A DNA stretch of 64,000 nucleotides, from assembly GCA_946407735.1 (NCBI GenBank), contig CAMJPL010000003.1:1-64000 (forward strand). The letters are read 5' to 3'. A program made the translations under genes and the position numbers. A model generated the notes under the pieces. That model saw only the letters and a list, made by a program, of their open reading frames with translations. It had not been told where the DNA came from and ran no database searches. Shown one piece after another: positions 60,134 through 64,000 of this stretch. Each line of letters starts with the position of its first letter. Within the stretch, counting starts at the first letter, position 1. This stretch comes from an uncultured Clostridia bacterium. GTDB lineage: Bacteria; Bacillota; Clostridia; Oscillospirales; CAG-272.

Positions 60134-62524
60134 TCAGCTCAGGCTGTCGGCACAAAGCCACAGCATGCGGCAGGCCGACGCTCCCCATACCTCACGGTAG
60201 GTGGCGTTGTTGTTCTGCGGCCAGTACGGGACGTCGCCGTTGCCCTTCGTCTCTATCCCGACCGGCATCTGGCCGACGCACTCGCCGCAGTGGACGGCGT
60301 ACTGCCGGCAGAAGTCAGATCCGTCCCCGTATACGAGCGACTGTCCGAATGGGTTCTTTCCCCACATCCAGTACATCTGCTCGTGCGCGATCTGTTTCAG
60401 TTCGTCGTCGCCGAAATATCTTCCGAGGATCGACGCCGCCTTGCCGGAGGACAGCATCACGGCGCTGTTGCCGCGGAATGAGAACCATACGGGGAACCTG
60501 CGCAGCACGTATCCGGGGGCTATCGGCGTACCTGACGCGAGCTGCTGCCGGAAGTTCTCCTTTTCTCTCTCATAATCGCAGAGGATATGCATATACGGGA
60601 ACAAATCCCTGTCCTCGGCCTCGTCGAGCTTATGTATGCCGTCCGGCAGCATCCCGTAGGGAGCTGTACTGCCGGCGACCGCTTTCAGATATCCGCCGTA
60701 TCTTCTCATACACTCCTCCCAGTCCGGCCTGTGAGGCGAATCAGGGAGAGCGAGACAGGCCGATTCCATCGCCTGCATGAACTGATGCTCTCGCGACTGA
60801 TGGTTGTAGTGGACAATGGTCCCGTGCGTTTCGTCCCGATAGAAGAATCCCGTGTACTCAAGACCGGCTTCTCCGGTCTCCTGACATTCCATAAGCCTTC
60901 CGGCGTACTCTGTTATCTCGTCCCGATAGAAGCCGTCTCCAACTGAGCGGTAGAGCAGACCGGCGCTCCAGACTCTTACGGCGTGATACTGAGAAAGCCC
61001 GGAATTCCATGTGTGCTCGTACATATGAGCCGGATCGACTCCCGTCTCGTCGAATTTTCTTACGGCGAATCGGTAGTCCTGTACGGCGGCGTCAAGAGCC
61101 GCCGCGGCGAGCGTCGGATCCTCATCCTTCAGCGCGAGATACGCATACGCCTCAACTCCGGCGAACAGGAAGTTCTCATACGAATGATCGAATACCCTCG
61201 CCGGGATGTCGTCGAAATTGCCGATCATATTGTCGGTATATCTCGTGGCTCCGGCAGATGTCGCCCTGAATCCGTCCCCGAAGCGCGTTTTCAGTATGAA
61301 ATCAAGCCCCCAGCGCGCCTCTTCGATCAGACGCTTACGGAGAAGGTCGCCGCTTTTTGTCTTCACGGCGCATTCCAGCAGGGCCTGCGTAATCTCGGCG
61401 GTCTGAGCCGACTGCTGGGAGACGTCTCCGGCGTCGTGCCAGCCGCCGCAGAACGGGATGCTCACCCCGCCGTGGACGGCGATTATATCCTGATGACACA
61501 TGCCGTGCTTTCCGGGGATCGGGGTGCCGCACCTCAGACAGTAGAAGAAATTGATCAGCTTCCACACCGTCGCTCTGCAGAGATCGGCGGATATCTCGAA
61601 CACGCAGCTGTCGACATCTCCCGCCTTGATATAATACGCTCCGGGCTCTCTCACTTTCGAGAAATCGGCGACGCGGAAGGTCCCTCTCTCATTCGTCACT
61701 TTGCTGCACGGCCCGCAGAATACGATCTCGCCGTCTTCCTCGCGTATCACGTAGAAAATACCCCGGCAGTCTGTCAGCACCGCCGTTTTCTCGTCATCGG
61801 GAAAATATCCGACTGAGGACAGCCGCACGCCCGGCACGGGATTTTCCCAGCCGTATTCATGCTCCGCCGTCTCTGCGTATTCGAGGCGTATGTTTCTTAT
61901 ATCGCACTCCATCATCCCCGACGATCCGCTGCCGCAGCCGCTGAGGAAAACGTAAAAGATCAGGTTCGATATGGCGTCGCGGGGCATCGCGCTGAATTCC
62001 CATATGCAGTCCTGCCACCTGTCCTTCTCGAGATCGAACACTGTTGCGCCTTCCCTGTAATACGGATCCGGGACCGCCGTCTCCCCGACGTTCTCGACGG
62101 AGACATTGAGATGGCAGACATACACGCCGGAGGAACGCGGACGGGCTTCGAATCTGAGCCGGTTATAAGGCCGCCAGTCGGATCTGTCCGGGGTGAAGCT
62201 GACCGAGGCGGTGCCGAAGTTCGAGTAATCCCCGTCCGGGGACGCCCCGTCGGGCCAGCGGTCGCTTCTGAGCGGAGCGGAGAAGGATATCATGCCGTCG
62301 CGTTCGGTCATCGCCGTGTTTTTTGACGGAAAAGGCTTCAGAACCTCCGGGTACAGCCGCTGCGTCCTCGTCACCTTTTTATCGGCGAATCCCGCCTCAA
62401 GGCTTTCCTCGCGGTGAAGTGGCAGGGGAGAATGGATATACAGCGTATCCCGTATCTCCCGAGCGAATCTGTTTTTTATCTCTCGTCTTGTCATCTGTTG
62501 CAGATCCTCGGTTTTATTGTCCAT
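60134..62524 (-). CDS. GH9 glycosidase (cytoplasmic)
   Basis: 796 residues. N-terminal 220 residues are a beta-sandwich of unclear type; residues 230-310 are the immunoglobulin-like CelD_N domain (VRLSSVGYFPDDEKTAVL); then the GH9 (alpha/alpha)6 barrel, with GGWHDAGDVS (Asp364, Asp367) and the catalytic acid in YREVWG (Glu778). WMWGKNPFGQSLVYGDG near 740 is the usual GH9 block. No signal peptide exists, unlike most cellulases; signal-less GH9 enzymes of Vibrionaceae act as exo-beta-glucosaminidases on chitosan oligosaccharides. With a ROK kinase and nagB downstream (18 and 14 bp gaps), the same role is likely here. Confidence 0.92.
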   Translation of the reverse strand: MDNKTEDLQQMTRREIKNRFAREIRDTLYIHSPLPLHREESLEAGFADKKVTRTQRLYPEVLKPFPSKNTAMTERDGMISFSAPLRSDRWPDGASPDGDYSNFGTASVSFTPDRSDWRPYNRLRFEARPRSSGVYVCHLNVSVENVGETAVPDPYYREGATVFDLEKDRWQDCIWEFSAMPRDAISNLIFYVFLSGCGSGSSGMMECDIRNIRLEYAETAEHEYGWENPVPGVRLSSVGYFPDDEKTAVLTDCRGIFYVIREEDGEIVFCGPCSKVTNERGTFRVADFSKVREPGAYYIKAGDVDSCVFEISADLCRATVWKLINFFYCLRCGTPIPGKHGMCHQDIIAVHGGVSIPFCGGWHDAGDVSQQSAQTAEITQALLECAVKTKSGDLLRKRLIEEARWGLDFILKTRFGDGFRATSAGATRYTDNMIGNFDDIPARVFDHSYENFLFAGVEAYAYLALKDEDPTLAAAALDAAVQDYRFAVRKFDETGVDPAHMYEHTWNSGLSQYHAVRVWSAGLLYRSVGDGFYRDEITEYAGRLMECQETGEAGLEYTGFFYRDETHGTIVHYNHQSREHQFMQAMESACLALPDSPHRPDWEECMRRYGGYLKAVAGSTAPYGMLPDGIHKLDEAEDRDLFPYMHILCDYEREKENFRQQLASGTPIAPGYVLRRFPVWFSFRGNSAVMLSSGKAASILGRYFGDDELKQIAHEQMYWMWGKNPFGQSLVYGDGSDFCRQYAVHCGECVGQMPVGIETKGNGDVPYWPQNNNATYREVWGASACRMLWLCADSLS

Positions 62525-62605
62525 ACTTGAGTGAGAGCGGTGCCGGGCGACCGCCTGAATGCCGCTTCCGGGCTCTCGCAGGAAGGTGTTTCCCGCCTCT
62601 CTTCG

Positions 62606-63784
62606 TCAGGTGTTCTCCTCGAAAGCGGCTATGGTTTTCTCGATCCCGCCCTCCAGCTTGGAGCGGTTCTTTTCGAGCAGGGACTGCAGCCCCTCGCCTT
62701 TTATGAAGGCCGTTTTAAGAGCCGAGTCAAAGGATGCCCATTGGAAGATGTCGGAGTTGTCCAGCATGCAGTTCTTGAAGATTATGTCGAGCATTTCCGA
62801 CGATTCCTCGTCGCGGACGTATTTTCTCGTGAGGCAGATGTCATAGTAGACCGGAAGGACATCCTTTCTGCTCGCCTCGGCGATTGCCTGAAGGATATAT
62901 CCGGACGTCTCCGGGTTTTTGGCGGTGGCCGGAACGCAGGCTGGGCTGATGCACCATCCGTCGGCGAACTGATAATATTCCTGCTGAGCCTCGTCATATT
63001 TCGGCACGGGGAGAAGCCCGAAGTTGACATCCTGAGCGCGGTGAGTCAACAGATGATATATGACGATCGCCATGAACAGGGATCTGCTGTCCATGAAGGT
63101 GTTTGAGACGTCGCTGTCGCTCATCGTTTTGATCGCCTGAGTCTGGCTCATCATGCCTGATATGCGGTCGAACACAGCAGTGCTCCTCTCGCCGCCGAGG
63201 GATATGTACGGCTTTTTCTCCTCGTTGAGATCTACCACATGTTCGCCGGCTCCGTAATAGAAGATTATCCCCGATTCGGACGACTGGAATACCAGACCCC
63301 ATCTGTCCTTCAATGTCATGGCCGAGTCTCCGTCAAGATCGCCGGCTGCCGCGAGCGACATGCTCTCTATCGCGTCAAGCGTCCATTTTCCGCTTTTCAC
63401 AAGCTCATACGGGTCGTCGAGCTGATAATCGCCGAGCATATCCTTGTTGAACCAGATCGAGAAGAGCGAGTCGCGGTAGTTGACCGAGATATCCCCGGTG
63501 GCGTAGAACATCCTGTTCATGATGGACAGAGTGTCGTTGTACATCGAAGACCAGTAGCCGCTTTCAAAGTCGAGATATTTCAGCGTCTTTAGGTCAAGGA
63601 GCAGCCCCTGCTGAGCGCAGCCGGCGGCGTTGCGCACCTGCGGGAAGACCGCGTCGTATGTGTCGTCCCCGGCCAGCAGCAGCTTTGAAAGATCTGACAT
63701 ATTGGTGTCTTTGCTGGATGTGACGTTTATACGGAAGCCGTATGTTTCCTCGAGGTGCTGATTCCTGAGAAAATTCATTTCCAT
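62606..63784 (-). CDS. Solute-binding protein (paralog 5), 5'-truncated
   Basis: 392 residues against about 490 in the intact paralogs. The protein starts at MEMNFLRNQHLEETYGFRI, which aligns with the internal VYNRNQYLSETYNI of paralog 2; the signal peptide, lipobox and first 90 residues are missing. The rest is complete: ESGYWSSMYNDT (the PWW motif is lost), a changed loop DLDGDSAMTLKD and PKYDEAQ. A good promoter lies only 30 bp upstream and an in-frame TAG blocks any longer start. It is likely a decayed lipoprotein, a cytoplasmic remnant or pseudogene. It precedes GH9 by 81 bp in the same direction. Confidence 0.8.
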   Translation of the reverse strand: MEMNFLRNQHLEETYGFRINVTSSKDTNMSDLSKLLLAGDDTYDAVFPQVRNAAGCAQQGLLLDLKTLKYLDFESGYWSSMYNDTLSIMNRMFYATGDISVNYRDSLFSIWFNKDMLGDYQLDDPYELVKSGKWTLDAIESMSLAAAGDLDGDSAMTLKDRWGLVFQSSESGIIFYYGAGEHVVDLNEEKKPYISLGGERSTAVFDRISGMMSQTQAIKTMSDSDVSNTFMDSRSLFMAIVIYHLLTHRAQDVNFGLLPVPKYDEAQQEYYQFADGWCISPACVPATAKNPETSGYILQAIAEASRKDVLPVYYDICLTRKYVRDEESSEMLDIIFKNCMLDNSDIFQWASFDSALKTAFIKGEGLQSLLEKNRSKLEGGIEKTIAAFEENT

Positions 63785-64000
63785 TTCGTGATGGCTTCGG
63801 GCTTCACAAATGAACTATACATCATTTTTAATAAAATGTCAAGTGAAAATACAGAGTATTTTCGATTATCGGATTATTTTTTACATAATAACCAAAATAA
63901 TTATGTTTTGCTTGAAATTGCAGTGTGCAATTTGTCTATCGCCGAAAAAACAGTGACACGTATGGAATATCATGTCCCCATAAAAAACTCCATTCATAAT
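63785..64000. other. AT-rich upstream region
   Basis: Apart from the promoter at 63814-63842 this end of the window holds no recognisable gene. It is AT-rich (runs such as TTATTTTTTACATAATAACC), and may contain the next operon's leader. Confidence 0.6.
63814..63842 (-). promoter_or_regulatory. Promoter upstream of the truncated paralog 5
   Basis: On the minus strand TTGACA (63842-63837), 17 bp, TATAGT (63819-63814). It is the best -35 in the window but lies only 30 bp from the truncated start, without a ribosome site. Confidence 0.88.

Noticed and set aside
1-64000. CRISPR arrays, tRNA or rRNA genes, phage or transposase genes
   Set aside because: No regularly spaced repeats, no TTCGANNC-type tRNA arms with matching acceptor stems and no matching protein families were seen in either strand.

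Overview
The window looks like a chromosomal segment of an uncultured, moderately GC-rich Bacillota of the Clostridia type, probably anaerobic and gut- or rumen-associated. The support is: many lipoproteins with lipoboxes, an SLH-domain surface protein, Big2/stalk-domain surface proteins, the methylerythritol-phosphate gene ispE, clostridial families such as DUF1848, DUF362 and UPF0309, AAGGAG/GGAGG ribosome sites, and Gram-positive sigma-A promoters. No rRNA, tRNA, phage, transposase or CRISPR array is visible.

Layout. 1-8.9 kb: a lipoprotein; an operon of a DUF6935-like protein, a solute-binding lipoprotein and a metallo-beta-lactamase-fold hydrolase; a second solute-binding lipoprotein; an AT-rich islet with one unknown membrane protein; pyruvate kinase. 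9-17.2 kb: a TolB-like propeller, a GNAT acetyltransferase, a partner-switching cluster (RsbW-like protein, STAS protein, secreted protein, STAS-kinase-HATPase fusion, PHP phosphatase), an SLH-HAD surface phosphatase and an alpha/beta hydrolase. 17.2-22.4 kb: M20 dipeptidase and SIS protein, then ceramidase-like, ArsC-like and esterase genes. 22.4-30.1 kb: a complete oligopeptide transporter operon oppA-B-C-D-F, in which OppC carries a seven-repeat RCC1 propeller and OppF a helical insertion. 30.5-34.6 kb: solute-binding lipoprotein, DUF362-ferredoxin, ispE, YkgJ. 34.7-49.8 kb: acyltransferase with zinc ribbon, GH2 beta-mannosidase, a 1121-residue Big2 surface protein, Gfo/Idh oxidoreductase, DUF1848, NlpC/P60 lipoprotein, PPC/DUF296 protein, ArsP-type permease with a DUF362 lipoprotein, and small membrane proteins. 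49.8-64 kb: a glycan block with a six-hairpin glycosidase, GH38 alpha-mannosidase, GH5-like lipoprotein, glucosamine-6-P deaminase, ROK kinase and GH9 enzyme, plus two damaged solute-binding paralogs.

How it fits together. The cell appears to live on host or plant glycans and peptides. Five paralogous solute-binding lipoproteins (two of them damaged) lie beside hydrolases but none has its own permease. GH9-ROK-NagB reads as a glucosamine or chito-oligosaccharide route into glycolysis, and GH38 plus GH2 could trim mannosyl glycans. Almost every operon starts with the same promoter, TTGNNN-17 bp-(TGA)TATAAT. The most unusual items are the RCC1 propeller inside OppC, the STAS-kinase-HATPase fusion, the orphan solute-binding family with an EF-hand-like loop, and the A7 frameshift just after the start codon of one paralog.
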